DNA from: Streptomyces sp. R41
GTDB lineage: Bacteria > Actinomycetota > Actinomycetes > Streptomycetales > Streptomycetaceae
Direction: 5' to 3'
Length of the DNA stretch: 64,000 nt
Assembly (NCBI RefSeq): GCF_041053055.1
Contig: NZ_CP163443.1
Span: 6,679,001-6,743,000 of the forward strand
Part shown: piece by piece, positions 51,095 to 60,203 of the stretch
Numbering within the stretch: position 1 is the first letter of the stretch
Layout of the letters: each line of letters starts with the position of its first letter
The notes under the pieces: model-generated
What the model was told of the DNA's origin: nothing
Database searches by the model: none
Seen by the model: only the letters and a program-made list of their open reading frames with translations
Position numbers and translations under genes: made by a program

Positions 51095-52351
51095 GTGGCC
51101 GCCGCACGCATCGGCCCGTACACCGTCGAGCGCGAACTGGGCGCGGGTGGCATGGGCACCGTCTATCTGGCCCGGACGCGCTCGGGCCGCCCCCTCGCGG
51201 TGAAGGTGGCGAGGGCCGAACTCGCCGCCGACACCTCCTTCCGAGCCCGCTTCCGCGCCGAGATCGACGCGGCGCGCCGTGTCAACGGCTTCCACACGGC
51301 GCCGGTCGTCGACGCCGACCCGGACGGCAGGCCGCCCTGGCTGGCCACGGCCTACGTTCCCGGGCCCACGCTGGCCGCCCTGCTGACCGAGCAGGGGCCC
51401 ATGGACGAAGAGGAGTTGCGGTCCCTCGGTGCGGCGCTCACCGAGGCCCTCCAGGCCATTCACGCCTGCGGCATCGTCCACCGCGACCTCAAGCCGGGCA
51501 ACATCATCATGGCCCCGGACGGACCCCGCGTCCTCGACTTCGGCATCGCCCGGGCCGTCGAGAACACCCGCCTGACGGCCACCGGTCACGCCTTCGGCAC
51601 GCCCGGCTTCCTCGCCCCCGAGCAGGCCCAGGGCGACGACGTCAGCGGCGCCGCCGACATCTTCGCTCTCGGCGCGATCCTCGTCGCGGCGGCGGGCGGG
51701 CGCCCCTTCGGCGACGGTACGCCCATGGCGTTGATGTACCGGTCCGTGCATGAGCCGGCGGACGTGTCGACGGTCCCGGCCGGGCTGCGCGACGCGGTCG
51801 CGGCCTGTCTGTTGAAGGATCCCGCGGCGCGGCCCGCTCCGGACGCGCTGCTGGACCTGTTCGTCCCCGACGGTGCGGCTCCAAGGGTGTACTCGGCCGC
51901 GCGGATGCTCTCCGGACCAGAGGAGTCCCACGGGCCGCGTGACGCCGAACGCCCGGTCCCGGAGCCGGAGCCGCAGGACGCGCGGCCGGGGTTGACGCCC
52001 GCGCCGGTAGCTCCGTCGGCGCCTGCGCATCCGCCCGCGCCCGTCCATCCGCCCGCGCCCGTGCAACTGCCTGCGCCCACCTTCGGCGCCGCGGACCGGC
52101 AAAACTCCGTGACCGTCGACGAGACCGGCGTCGCCTTGAGGGTCGGCCTGGTCCAGGCCGACTTCTCCTGGGACGAGATCGGCGCCGTCGAATCCACCGG
52201 CTTCGGGTTCGGCAAAGGCCTCCGGGTCACCGTGATGCTGTACCAGAGCCAGGAGCCCTTCATCTGTGAGATCAAGGCCCCGAGCCACGCGGTTCGCGAC
52301 GACTGGATGGCAGGCCTCGATCTCATCCTCGGCTACTACCTGGACAAATGA
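51095..52351 (+). CDS. Serine/threonine protein kinase with a C-terminal PH-like domain
   Basis: 418 residues from GTG 51095 (GGGGAG upstream); GTG 51059 is a longer option without a ribosome-binding site. Catalytic domain about 5-270: ELGAGGMGTVY, LAVKVARAELA, IVHRDLKPGNII, VLDFGIA, GTPGFLAPEQA, all intact. A Pro/Ala/Val-rich linker (APAHPPAPVHPPAPVQLP) leads to about 80 residues, starting at NSVTVDETGVALR and including FSWDEIGAVES and the final LDLILGYYLDK, that recur in the next gene. No membrane helix. Also the kinase of the possible kinase-satellite pair. Confidence 0.9.
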   Translation: MAAARIGPYTVERELGAGGMGTVYLARTRSGRPLAVKVARAELAADTSFRARFRAEIDAARRVNGFHTAPVVDADPDGRPPWLATAYVPGPTLAALLTEQGPMDEEELRSLGAALTEALQAIHACGIVHRDLKPGNIIMAPDGPRVLDFGIARAVENTRLTATGHAFGTPGFLAPEQAQGDDVSGAADIFALGAILVAAAGGRPFGDGTPMALMYRSVHEPADVSTVPAGLRDAVAACLLKDPAARPAPDALLDLFVPDGAAPRVYSAARMLSGPEESHGPRDAERPVPEPEPQDARPGLTPAPVAPSAPAHPPAPVHPPAPVQLPAPTFGAADRQNSVTVDETGVALRVGLVQADFSWDEIGAVESTGFGFGKGLRVTVMLYQSQEPFICEIKAPSHAVRDDWMAGLDLILGYYLDK

Positions 52352-52463
52352 GGACCGGGGCGGCCATCGGACGGTATCTGTGCGTCCCCTGAGCCCGATT
52401 GTGTCCGACGAGGCGTGGGGGGCGACTGTTCCCGACACAGGATCGTCGACCATACTGCCCGCT
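52352..52463. promoter_or_regulatory. Candidate promoter for a leaderless mRNA
   Basis: TGTTCC (52427-52432) and CATACT (52451-52456), 18 bp apart, resemble weak -35 and -10 elements. A start 8 nt downstream would coincide with GTG 52464. There is no ribosome-binding site before this GTG. Confidence 0.35.
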
Positions 52464-53030
52464 GTGGAGCAGCGCATAGGTTCGAGCAGCCAGCCCCTGG
52501 ACGTCCCCGCCGCCGCGGTCGATCCGGCGTACATCCCCGGGCTCACGTCACCAGCCCCGGCGGAGCCGGAGGACGCGGTCGAGGAGACCGTGCCCGAGGA
52601 GGCCGAGACGGCCGAGACCGAGGAGGCCGAGACGGCCGAGACCGAGGAGGCCGAGACCGAAGAGGCGGCCTCCGACGAGGTCACGGACGAGGCCGCGGAG
52701 GAGGCGGACCCCGACGGTCCCGTCTTCGAGGCGTCCGACCGGCGCGCCTCGATCACGGCCGACCACAAAGGCGTACGACTCCGCCTGGACGACCAGGAGT
52801 GCGAGTTCCGCTGGGACGAGATCGGCGCCGTCGAGACGGAGGCGCCGCGCTTCGGCAAGCGGTTCACCGTCACGGTGCACACACCGGACCGCCGCTGGTA
52901 CCCGGTCGAGATCGAGGCGAAGGCGAAGGCCCAGCACAAGGAGTGGGAGGCCGCGCTGGACGAGGTGCTGGACAAGTACTTCGAAGAGGGCGCGGACGAA
53001 GAAGACCCGGCCGAGGAAAGCGCCCCCTGA
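52464..53030 (+). CDS. Acidic-repeat protein sharing the kinase's C-terminal domain
   Basis: 188 residues from GTG 52464 (52401 and 52380 are longer options). A Glu-rich tandem repeat (EAETAETEEAETAETEEA, about residues 45-65) is followed by a domain of about 80 residues that matches the C-terminus of the preceding kinase: ASITADHKGVRLRL corresponds to NSVTVDETGVALR, and FRWDEIGAVET to FSWDEIGAVES. The resemblance is clear by eye. The fold is probably PH-like. It is likely a partner or substrate of the kinase. The terminator hairpin overlaps its stop. Confidence 0.8.
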   Translation: MEQRIGSSSQPLDVPAAAVDPAYIPGLTSPAPAEPEDAVEETVPEEAETAETEEAETAETEEAETEEAASDEVTDEAAEEADPDGPVFEASDRRASITADHKGVRLRLDDQECEFRWDEIGAVETEAPRFGKRFTVTVHTPDRRWYPVEIEAKAKAQHKEWEAALDEVLDKYFEEGADEEDPAEESAP

Positions 53031-53038
53031 AGGGGCGC
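53020..53038 (+). terminator. Hairpin at the end of the acidic-repeat gene
   Basis: GCGCCCC (53020-53026) pairs with GGGGCGC (53032-53038); the stop codon TGA (53028-53030) lies in the loop. It leads into the dispersed repeat element. Confidence 0.7.
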
Positions 53039-53081
53039 GGGGAACTGCGCGACCGGCCACGAACGGCCCGCAGTTCCCCGC
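53032..53081. repeat. Dispersed intergenic repeat with long hairpin, copy 2
   Basis: GGGGCGCGGGGAACTGCGCG plus ACC at 53032-53054 is the inverted counterpart of the element at 28007. It continues as perfect 12-bp arms GCGGGGAACTGC (53037-53048) and its complement (53070-53081). Confidence 0.75.
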
Positions 53082-53092
53082 CTGCCTCACTC

Positions 53093-53180
53093 GCTCGTCA
53101 CGAGCCATGCTCGCCATGAGCCATGAGCCATGAGCCATGAGCCATGAGCCATGAGCCATGAGCCATGCGCTCGTCACGAG
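53093..53180. repeat. ATGAGCC heptamer array flanked by direct repeats
   Basis: About eight copies of ATGAGCC lie between 53116 and 53168. The array is bracketed by the direct repeat GCTCGTCACGAG at 53093-53104 and 53169-53180; the right-hand copy includes the carboxypeptidase stop codon. Confidence 0.85.
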
Positions 53181-54544
53181 CAGTACTGCGTCTCCTTGCC
53201 GATGGACCGGTACATGCAGTCCGCGTTCTCCAGCAGCTGGAGCACGGCGTCCCGGTTGCGCGACGTCTCCCGCTCGATGACCTCGTCGGGCGGGTAGAAG
53301 CCGCCGCCGGAGCTGGACGTCGGATACATCTCGAAGGTGTAGCTGAAGATCTTCTGGGTGCCCCAGAGATAGTCGTCGATCGAGCCGTCCGTGATGTACA
53401 GGTCGCTGGACTGCTCAGGCGTGTAGCCGTTGCTGGCGGCCATCTTCTGGCCGACGGTCTTGAAGGCGTTGTAGTCGTCCGCCGTCATGCCGGTGGTGGT
53501 GTTCGAGTAGGTGTAGCCGAACGGCCAGAGCACCAGCTCGCTGTAGGTGTGGAAGTCGATCCCGGCGGTGATCTGCTGCTTGCCGCCGACGATCCTGCCG
53601 CGCACGAAGTCGGCGACGACCTTCACCTCGGGCGCCGACTCGGCGGAGGCGCCGCGGTAGGTCTCGGAGGACGTGGAACCCGAAGAGCCGCCGCAGCACC
53701 CCCACTTGTAGTTCCAGTTGCGGTTCAGGTCCGTGCCGACGTACGACGAACCGGAGTTGGGCTGGCGGTTCTTGCGCCACGAGCGGTACGAACCGGTGGC
53801 GATGTCGTACTCGCCGCCGTCGGGGTTGAGGTCCGGGACGATCCAGATCTCGCGGCTGTTCACCATGTTGGTGACGCGGGAGTCGCTGCCGTATCCGGCG
53901 CCGAGCTCGCGCAGCAGGTACAGCGCCATCTCCACCGTCAGGTGCTCGCGGGCGTGCTGGTGGAAGGTGAAGAGGACCTCGGGCTCGTTCTCGTCGGTCG
54001 CGACGTTGTCGCTGACCTTGATGGCGACGATGTCCCGGCCCTGGTACGACTTGCCGATCACCTTCTTGCTCATGATGCTCGGGTACGCCGCGAGGCGTTG
54101 GTCGATCTCCGTGTTCATCTCGGCGTAGTTGTGGTACTTCGAGTCCGCCGAGGGGAAGTCGAGGATCCGTACGTCGTCGGCGCCGCTCGAACGGTTCGGC
54201 GCCGAGCCCAGCAGGGAGACGTCGTAGCCGAGTTGGCGCAGCTTCTTGATCTGGTCCGCGCGGCCCGAGACGACGACGGTCTCCTCGTCGGCCTCGTCCA
54301 CGCTGACGCCGGCCCGCTGGATCGCCGTACGGGTCACGGGGGTCGTGCTCTGGTGGATCTCGTACTGGCGGATGTCGTCGGACGAGGGCGCTGGGGCCTT
54401 CGTCGCGCTCGCCGTGGCGTCGGTGGCCGTGGCGGTGAGGGGTGCCGCGAGGGCGAGGGCCGCGAGCACGGCGAGGGCGGCGGTGCGTCGCCCACTTCTG
54501 CTTTTGCCGTCGGGACTGCCGCTGCCGCGTATGCGAAGTCGCAT
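53174..54544 (-). CDS. Secreted zinc carboxypeptidase (M14 family)
   Basis: 456 residues. A twin-arginine-like N-terminus ([20 protein letters not shown]) with signal peptide precedes a propeptide (about 45-120) and an M14 domain. The zinc ligands are in [14 protein letters not shown] (HxxE) and DFHTYSE (His), the substrate-binding site is [11 protein letters not shown], and the catalytic glutamate lies in YTFEMYP. This resembles Streptomyces carboxypeptidase T/SG. It is divergent from the Nramp-like gene. Confidence 0.93.
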   Translation of the reverse strand: MRLRIRGSGSPDGKSRSGRRTAALAVLAALALAAPLTATATDATASATKAPAPSSDDIRQYEIHQSTTPVTRTAIQRAGVSVDEADEETVVVSGRADQIKKLRQLGYDVSLLGSAPNRSSGADDVRILDFPSADSKYHNYAEMNTEIDQRLAAYPSIMSKKVIGKSYQGRDIVAIKVSDNVATDENEPEVLFTFHQHAREHLTVEMALYLLRELGAGYGSDSRVTNMVNSREIWIVPDLNPDGGEYDIATGSYRSWRKNRQPNSGSSYVGTDLNRNWNYKWGCCGGSSGSTSSETYRGASAESAPEVKVVADFVRGRIVGGKQQITAGIDFHTYSELVLWPFGYTYSNTTTGMTADDYNAFKTVGQKMAASNGYTPEQSSDLYITDGSIDDYLWGTQKIFSYTFEMYPTSSSGGGFYPPDEVIERETSRNRDAVLQLLENADCMYRSIGKETQYCS

Positions 54545-54793
54545 GAAGTCTCCTTGTTTCTCCAGGAATTCCGGGATCTCCGGAATGTGGGGAGTGGAGC
54601 GGGGGGTGGTTCATGGCGACGTGCCTGGTGCGGGTGTGGCGCTCATCGTGAGGCAGTGGCATGAGCAGGTCAAGAGAGGACAAAGAGCCGATGGCGGGAA
54701 TCGGCCGAAAATCGTCCTGACCATGTGTGCGTCGCGTGGTGATCGCCGCGTGTTCCCTTGTGCCCCCGCCCCCTTTACGCTTTCTTGAACCGC
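54545..54793. other. Divergent intergenic region between carboxypeptidase and Nramp-like gene
   Basis: 249 bp with no gene. I see no clear operator. A purine-rich TCTCCTTG (54547-54554 region, complement of CAAGGAGA) is the carboxypeptidase ribosome-binding site. Confidence 0.35.
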
Positions 54794-56143
54794 ATGACGG
54801 AGACCACTGGGAAGCCCGGTAAGCCCGAGAAGTCTGGGGAGTCGGCGTCAGGCGAGACCATCTCCCGCCCCCGAAAGTCCAGTTGGAAGTACATCGGCCC
54901 CGGCATCGTCGTCGCCGCGACCGGCGTCGGCGCCGGGGACCTCGTCGCGACGCTCATCGCGGGCAGCAACTTCGGCTACACCCTGCTCTGGGCCGCCGTG
55001 ATCGGCTGCGTGGTCAAGATCTCGCTGGCCGAGGCGGCCGGCCGCTGGCATCTGTCCACCGGACGCACCCTCTTCGACGGCTGGGCGAGCCTGGGCCGGT
55101 GGACGACGTACTTCTTCGTCGTCTACGCGGTCGTCTGGGGCTTCGTCTACGGCGCGGCGGCGATGTCGTCGAGCGCGCTGCCGCTGCAGGCGCTGTTCCC
55201 CGACGTCTTCCCGGCCGACTGGTCGATCAAGCCGTGGGCGGTCATCTGCGGGCTCATCGGCCTGGTCTTCGTCTGGTTCAACAAGTACGAGGTCTTCGAG
55301 AAGGTCATGACCGTGCTGGTGGGCGTGATGTTCGTGGTCACCGTCTATCTGGCGATCCGCGTCACCCCCAACCTCGGCGACGCCTTCGCGGGGCTGCTCC
55401 CCGTCCTCCCCGACGAGAAGGACTCGATCCTCAACACGCTCGGTCTGATCGGCGGGGTCGGCGGCACCATCACCCTCGCGGCGTACGGCTACTGGGTCAA
55501 CGCCAAGGGTTGGACGAACACCGGCTGGATGAAGGTGATGCGGCTCGACAACCGGGTCGCGTACGCCACCACCGGCATCTTCGTCGTGGCGATGCTCTTC
55601 GTCGGCGCGGAACTCCTGCACTCCGCGAACGTGGCCATCGCGAACGGCGACAAGGGCCTGATCCAGCTCGGCGACATCCTGGAGGCGGAGTACGGCACGG
55701 CGACCGCGAAGTTCTTCCTGATCGGCTTCTTCGCGACCTCCTTCACCTCGCTGATCGGCGTCTGGCAGGGCGTGAGCCTGATGTTCGCGGACTTCGTGGA
55801 GCGCTACCGCAAGCGCGCGGCGACGACCGGGGAGGAGGTCGCCTCCGGCGAGCGGGAGAGGTCGTGGCCGTTTCGCGCGTATCTGCTGTGGCTGACCTTC
55901 CCGCCCATCGTCCTGCTCTTCCAGGGCCAGCCCTTCCGCCTGATCATCCTGTACGGCGTCCTGGGCGCGGCCTTCCTCCCCTTCCTCGCCCTCACCCTGA
56001 TCTGGCTCCTCAACTCCTCCCGCACGCCAAGGGAATGGCGTAACGGCGCGCTGAGCAACTCCATGCTGGCCGTTGCCGGACTCCTCTTCCTGATCCTGTG
56101 CGTGAAGCAGATCTGGGACCAGCCGTGGTCGGAGTTCTTCTAG
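54794..56143 (+). CDS. Nramp-family-like membrane transporter lacking the canonical metal motif
   Basis: 449 residues with about eleven membrane helices. The opening YIGPGIVVAATGVGAGDLVA corresponds to the Nramp first helix, but the metal-binding DPGN is replaced by GAGD. The sixth-helix MPH motif is not seen either (GGTITLAAYGYWVNAKGW stands there). The scaffold and helix-1b motif (AGSNFGYTLLW) are Nramp-like. Substrate therefore cannot be inferred to be Mn or Fe. ATG 54794 gives a low-complexity N-terminal tail (KPGKPEKSGESAS). Confidence 0.85.
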   Translation: MTETTGKPGKPEKSGESASGETISRPRKSSWKYIGPGIVVAATGVGAGDLVATLIAGSNFGYTLLWAAVIGCVVKISLAEAAGRWHLSTGRTLFDGWASLGRWTTYFFVVYAVVWGFVYGAAAMSSSALPLQALFPDVFPADWSIKPWAVICGLIGLVFVWFNKYEVFEKVMTVLVGVMFVVTVYLAIRVTPNLGDAFAGLLPVLPDEKDSILNTLGLIGGVGGTITLAAYGYWVNAKGWTNTGWMKVMRLDNRVAYATTGIFVVAMLFVGAELLHSANVAIANGDKGLIQLGDILEAEYGTATAKFFLIGFFATSFTSLIGVWQGVSLMFADFVERYRKRAATTGEEVASGERERSWPFRAYLLWLTFPPIVLLFQGQPFRLIILYGVLGAAFLPFLALTLIWLLNSSRTPREWRNGALSNSMLAVAGLLFLILCVKQIWDQPWSEFF

Positions 56144-56165
56144 CTCCCGTCGGAGACCCCGCGGG

Positions 56166-57431
56166 TCACTTGAGCAGCGTGCGCCACTTCGGGCTGAGGG
56201 CGATCGTCCTCAGCTCCTCCATGGTGAGCGCGGGGGTGGCGCGGGTCGCGGCGGTCTCCTGATTCCCGGAGTTGAAGGCGCTGACCACCACGCGCATGCC
56301 GTCGGTCCTGATGGTGTCGGCGGTCCACATCACGACCCCCGTGCCGCCCTTCTCGCCGGGCTCCTTGCGCGTGGTGACCTTCGTGCCGTCGGGCAGGGTC
56401 TCGGCGTCGGAGCCGAAGAGCTGGCCCTCGACGTCGGACATGTCGGCCTGCACGTTGATCTGGACGAGGCTCCTGCCCTTGCCGTCGTCGACGATCACGT
56501 ACGCGTACTCGCTCTCCTGGCCACCCTGCGCCTTGACCTCGACGCCCTTGGGGAGCAGCGAGACGAGGGTGGACCTGACCGCCTTGCCGTCGGCCGAGGG
56601 CAGCGGGGCCGTCGACGGCGCCGTCGTCTTCCCCTTCGCCTTCTTCTCGGGGATGGCGTCGACGGCGGTACGCCACGCCGCCGCCGTGACGACCGTCTTC
56701 AACTGCGCGGGCGACAGCGGCGGGTTGGCCCTGCTGACGGGAGAGTCCTTCTCGGCGGCCGCGTTCCACTCGTACACGCTGACCTGCTGGCCCTTCGGGG
56801 TGACCAACTGTGCGTACCAGTGCTTCGTGTCCACGCGGCGGTCCGGGTACTCGTACCCCTGGAAGATCATGAGGGCCGAGCCGTCGGCCAGCTTGCTCGC
56901 GGTGCAGGCGTCGTAGGACACCAGGTTCTTGTCCGGGCACGTGGTCGACTCCCGAGCCATCTGGCTCCCCGGGTCGATGCGGCCGAGCCCGACCTCGACG
57001 GCCGCCTTTCCGTGACCGTCGTCGTACACGAGATGGGCGGTCGGGCCCAGGACGTGGCTGGTGGAGCGCGCCTGCTCCCCGCTGAACTTGCCCGACGGGA
57101 GCAGCCCTTCGAGCGTCCGGAGCAGCTCGGCTCCCGACACCTCACTCGCGTGGCTGCCCGTCCGCACCCTCGACGGGCTCGCGGCCGACTGCTGCGGCTG
57201 CCCGCCGTCCGCCCCGGGCACCAGCTGCGCCCCGCCCACCCCCACGAGCGCGAGCCCGGCCACGCTCCCGGTGATGGCGATCCGGCGCCGCAGCCGCAGC
57301 CTGCGGCCGCGCGTTTGCCCGGCGGCGGCCAGGGCCCGCCGGTCGGTGTCGAAGGTGTCGCCCGCGTGGCGCAGGGCCTCGCCGAGCCGTTCCTCGAAGG
57401 GGTCTTCAACGGGGGAGTTCTCGGCATGCAT
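56166..57431 (-). CDS. Membrane protein partnered with the SigE-family sigma factor
   Basis: 421 residues. A cytoplasmic N-terminal part of about 50 residues ends in arginines (RGRRLRLRRR), then one membrane helix (IAITGSVAGLALVGVGGAQL), then an extracytoplasmic domain of about 340 residues. Two related blocks are visible outside (LVYDDGHGKAAVEVGLG and VIVDDGKGRSLVQINVQ, each following an LLPSG/LLPKG segment), suggesting an internal duplication. Position after a sigma gene suggests an anti-sigma or sensor role, but no ZAS motif is present. It starts 58 bp after the sigma gene stop. Confidence 0.8.
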   Translation of the reverse strand: MHAENSPVEDPFEERLGEALRHAGDTFDTDRRALAAAGQTRGRRLRLRRRIAITGSVAGLALVGVGGAQLVPGADGGQPQQSAASPSRVRTGSHASEVSGAELLRTLEGLLPSGKFSGEQARSTSHVLGPTAHLVYDDGHGKAAVEVGLGRIDPGSQMARESTTCPDKNLVSYDACTASKLADGSALMIFQGYEYPDRRVDTKHWYAQLVTPKGQQVSVYEWNAAAEKDSPVSRANPPLSPAQLKTVVTAAAWRTAVDAIPEKKAKGKTTAPSTAPLPSADGKAVRSTLVSLLPKGVEVKAQGGQESEYAYVIVDDGKGRSLVQINVQADMSDVEGQLFGSDAETLPDGTKVTTRKEPGEKGGTGVVMWTADTIRTDGMRVVVSAFNSGNQETAATRATPALTMEELRTIALSPKWRTLLK

Positions 57432-57489
57432 GGGGAACCACCGTTCCTGAAGAGAAGTGAGTGAAAGAGAAGCGAGGCAAGGGGGGCGG

Positions 57490-58005
57490 TCAGGGTGTCG
57501 CGTGCTCGCTGAGGCTGTCGCCCAGCAGTGCCCGCAGCTTGGCCAGCGCGCGGACGCAGCGGGTGCGTACGGCGGCCGAGCTGGTGTGCATCGCGTCGGC
57601 GGTCTCCTCGATGCTGCGGTCCTCCCAGTAGCGCAGGACGACCACGGCCCGGTCCTTCGAGGGCAGCCGGCGCAGCGCCTCGACCAGGGTGAGCCGCAGC
57701 GGCGTGTCACCGTCGGCGGTGCCCGGGTCCGGGACGTCCGGGATCACGTCGGTCGCACGTTCCCCGCTGCTGCGCAGCCGCCGGTGGGCGAGGAACGTAC
57801 GCGTCAGGACGGTCTGCGCGTACGCCGCCGGATTGTCGCTGCGGGAGACCCGCCCCCAACTGACGTACATCCGGCCGAGCGCCTCCTGCACGAGGTCCTC
57901 GGCCAGGTGCGTGTCACCGCCGGTGAGCAGACACGCCGACCGGTACAGATGCCCCGCGCGGGCCGCCGCGAACTCCGCGTAGTCGTCCGCACGGACCTGT
58001 CTCAT
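57490..58005 (-). CDS. SigE-family RNA polymerase sigma factor (ECF group)
   Basis: 171 residues. Region 2: DYAEFAAARAGHLYRSACLLTGG, then HLAEDLVQEALGRMYVSW, the classical core-binding and -10 region. Region 4: ALRRLPSKDRAVVVLRYWED, then SIEETADAMHTSSAAVRTRC helix-turn-helix. Regions and lengths agree with the actinobacterial SigE family. It is followed in the same direction by a membrane protein gene, the usual arrangement for a sigma factor controlled at the membrane. ATG 58003-58005 follows a GGGGGGAAA tract. Confidence 0.93.
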   Translation of the reverse strand: MRQVRADDYAEFAAARAGHLYRSACLLTGGDTHLAEDLVQEALGRMYVSWGRVSRSDNPAAYAQTVLTRTFLAHRRLRSSGERATDVIPDVPDPGTADGDTPLRLTLVEALRRLPSKDRAVVVLRYWEDRSIEETADAMHTSSAAVRTRCVRALAKLRALLGDSLSEHATP

Positions 58006-58357
58006 GCGTTTTCCCCCCGGTTGCCGCCACCGTCCTCACTTCATTGATGCGGTGGACCCCCGGAAATGTTTCACCACAGGTGGACGAGAGGAGCTCTGCG
58101 GTTCCTCAACCCCCTGTACGAACGCCCCGGCCCGATCGCCTCCGTTACCTCGACACCTCCGTGAAATCGACGAACCCGACCGGGCCGTCCAGCTGCGCTG
58201 GAGGAACCTGCGGGACAGCCTGCTCGCCCAGAGGCCCGGTAGCCGTTGGACTCCACACTCGCGCCGGAGTCGTACGCATCGGCGTCATGTACCACCACGC
58301 CCGGAGCTACTGGGCCCCATGCGATTCTCTCGGTGAGTGACGCGGTGAGGGTGGAGA
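58006..58357. other. Intergenic region between the sigma gene and chitinase terminator
   Basis: 352 bp with no convincing gene; short open frames on both strands lack family resemblance or good start sites. The part adjacent to 58005 should hold the sigma-gene promoter. No clear hexamers were found. Confidence 0.35.
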
Positions 58358-58407
58358 GCGCCCGACCCCGGTCGGCGCTCGGGAGACATCCGTCCGGGGT
58401 CGGGCGC
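58358..58407 (-). terminator. Terminator of the chitinase gene
   Basis: GCGCCCGACCCCGG (58358-58371) and its exact complement (58394-58407) form a 14-bp stem with a 22-nt loop, starting 18 bp beyond the stop of the minus-strand gene. Confidence 0.8.
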
Positions 58408-58425
58408 TTCGCCGCGTGGACGCCG

Positions 58426-60138
58426 TCAGCCGAGCCCGTGCACGTGCGGTCCCACCGCGTTCGACCACGCGTTGCCCGCCGACGCGTCCCAGTTCGTCGA
58501 CCAGGCCATCGCGCCGCGCAGGTCCGGGTAGGTCTTGGACGGCTTGAAGGAGCCGCAGTTGGTGGCCTTGGTCAGGCAGTCGAGGGCGTTGTTCACGATC
58601 GTGGGCGAGACATAGCCGCTGCCCGCGCCGCTCGTGGAGGCGGGAAGGCCGAGGCCCACCTGGGACGGGGAGAGGCCGCCCTCCAGCTGGATGCAGGCGA
58701 GCGCGGTCAGGAAGTCGACCGAGCCCTGCGAGTACACCTTGCCGTCGCAGCCGAGCATCGAACCACTGTTGTAGTACTGCATGTTGACGACGGTCAGGAT
58801 GTCCTTGATGTTCAGGGCCGTCTGGAAGTACGCGTTCGACGTCGACTGCATGTCGATGGTCTGCGGGGCCATCGTGATGACGAGGGACGACCCGGCCATC
58901 GACGACAGAGACCGCAGGGCCTGCGACATGTACGTCGCGTTGAGTCCGTTCTCCAGGTCGATGTCGACGCCGTCGAAGCCGTACGTCTGCATGAGGGAGT
59001 AGACGGAATTGGCGAAGTTCGTCGCGGACGTCGAGTCGTTGATCGACACCGTGCCGTTCTGGCCGCCGATGGAGATGATGACCTTCTTGCCCGCGGCCTG
59101 CTTGGCCTTGATGTCGGCCTTGAACTGGTCGACGGTGTAGCCGCCGAGCCCGGCCGAGTCGAGGGTGAAGTTCACCGCGCCCGGTGTGCCGGTGGCGTCC
59201 GCGAAGGCGACGGCGATGATGTCGTACTGCGACTGCACAGCCGAGATCTTCTGGACCGTCGCGCCGTTGTTGAAGTTCTGCCAGTAGCCCGTGACGGCGT
59301 GCTTCGGCACGGTGCCGCCGCCACCGCCCGAGGACGCGGTCGTCGTGCCGGTGACCGCAGACGACTTCGCCGACTCACCGGCCGAGTTCGTCGCCGTGAC
59401 CTGGAAGGAGTACGACGTCGAGGCGGCGAGTCCGGAGACGGTCGCCGAAGTCCCCGTCACCGACTGGACCTTCGTACCGCCCTGGTAGACGTTGTAGCCC
59501 GTCGCGCCCGACACCGTGTTCCACGAGAGGGAGACGGACGAGGAGGTCGTGGAGGAGACGGCCAGACCGGCCGGCGTCGCCGGGACCGTCGGGGCCGGGT
59601 CGCCGCCACCGCCGCCGTCGGGGCCGTACACCGACAGGTCGTCCGCGTAGTACGCGGCCTGTCCGTACCAGCCGTGCGTGTACACCGTCACCGAGGTCGT
59701 CGACGCGCCCGTGGTGAAGGTGGTCGTCAGCTGCTTCCAGGAGGAGGAGTCCGGCGTCCACGTCGACACGTCCGTCGTCCCCGTGCCGGTCGCCCCGAGG
59801 TAGGTGTAGCCGCCCTGCACCCAGGCACTCAGTGTGTACGTCGAGTTGGGCTTGACCGCGACGGTCTGGGTGCACTTGGCGTTGTCCTGCCCGGCCGGCG
59901 TGCCCTTCAACGCGGCCGAGCCGCCGTGCACGGGCGAGGAGACGGTCGTACCGCTGCTCGCGGAACAGGTCCAGTTGCTCAGGCCCGACTCGTAGCCGCC
60001 GTTCTTGGCGTTGTTGACGTCCGCGGCCGAGGCGTCGGTGGCGAGGCCGGTGAGGGTGAGGGCTGACGCGGCGAGTGCGGCGGCGAGGAGTCCCGCCCAG
60101 CTGCGTCTGCGTCCGGGCATGCCTGATACGCGGTCCAC
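58426..60138 (-). CDS. Secreted family-18 chitinase with CBM and fibronectin III domains
   Basis: 570 residues. Signal peptide (SWAGLLAAALAASALTLTG, cut near ASA), then a carbohydrate-binding jelly roll (about 38-175), a glycine-rich linker, a fibronectin type III domain (about 185-270, SLSWNTVSGATGYNVYQGG) and a GH18 barrel (about 285-570). The catalytic DxxDxDxE is FDGVDIDLEN, followed by MAPQTIDMQ and MQYYNS; the barrel ends in GAMAWSTNWD. It hydrolyses chitin, probably for N-acetylglucosamine supply. GTG 60138 has GGAGG 5 nt upstream and is preferred over the ATG at 60120. A DasR-type site lies 66 bp upstream. Confidence 0.93.
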   Translation of the reverse strand: MDRVSGMPGRRRSWAGLLAAALAASALTLTGLATDASAADVNNAKNGGYESGLSNWTCSASSGTTVSSPVHGGSAALKGTPAGQDNAKCTQTVAVKPNSTYTLSAWVQGGYTYLGATGTGTTDVSTWTPDSSSWKQLTTTFTTGASTTSVTVYTHGWYGQAAYYADDLSVYGPDGGGGGDPAPTVPATPAGLAVSSTTSSSVSLSWNTVSGATGYNVYQGGTKVQSVTGTSATVSGLAASTSYSFQVTATNSAGESAKSSAVTGTTTASSGGGGGTVPKHAVTGYWQNFNNGATVQKISAVQSQYDIIAVAFADATGTPGAVNFTLDSAGLGGYTVDQFKADIKAKQAAGKKVIISIGGQNGTVSINDSTSATNFANSVYSLMQTYGFDGVDIDLENGLNATYMSQALRSLSSMAGSSLVITMAPQTIDMQSTSNAYFQTALNIKDILTVVNMQYYNSGSMLGCDGKVYSQGSVDFLTALACIQLEGGLSPSQVGLGLPASTSGAGSGYVSPTIVNNALDCLTKATNCGSFKPSKTYPDLRGAMAWSTNWDASAGNAWSNAVGPHVHGLG

Positions 60139-60203
60139 TGGGACCTCCGGTGAGGGGGAGGGGAGGGGGATACGGAACGGTGGCCACCGTTGGATGTACA
60201 AGC

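Noticed and set aside
58044..58340. 98-codon plus-strand frame between the sigma gene and chitinase
   Set aside because: No family resemblance, proline/serine-rich product and poor start context.
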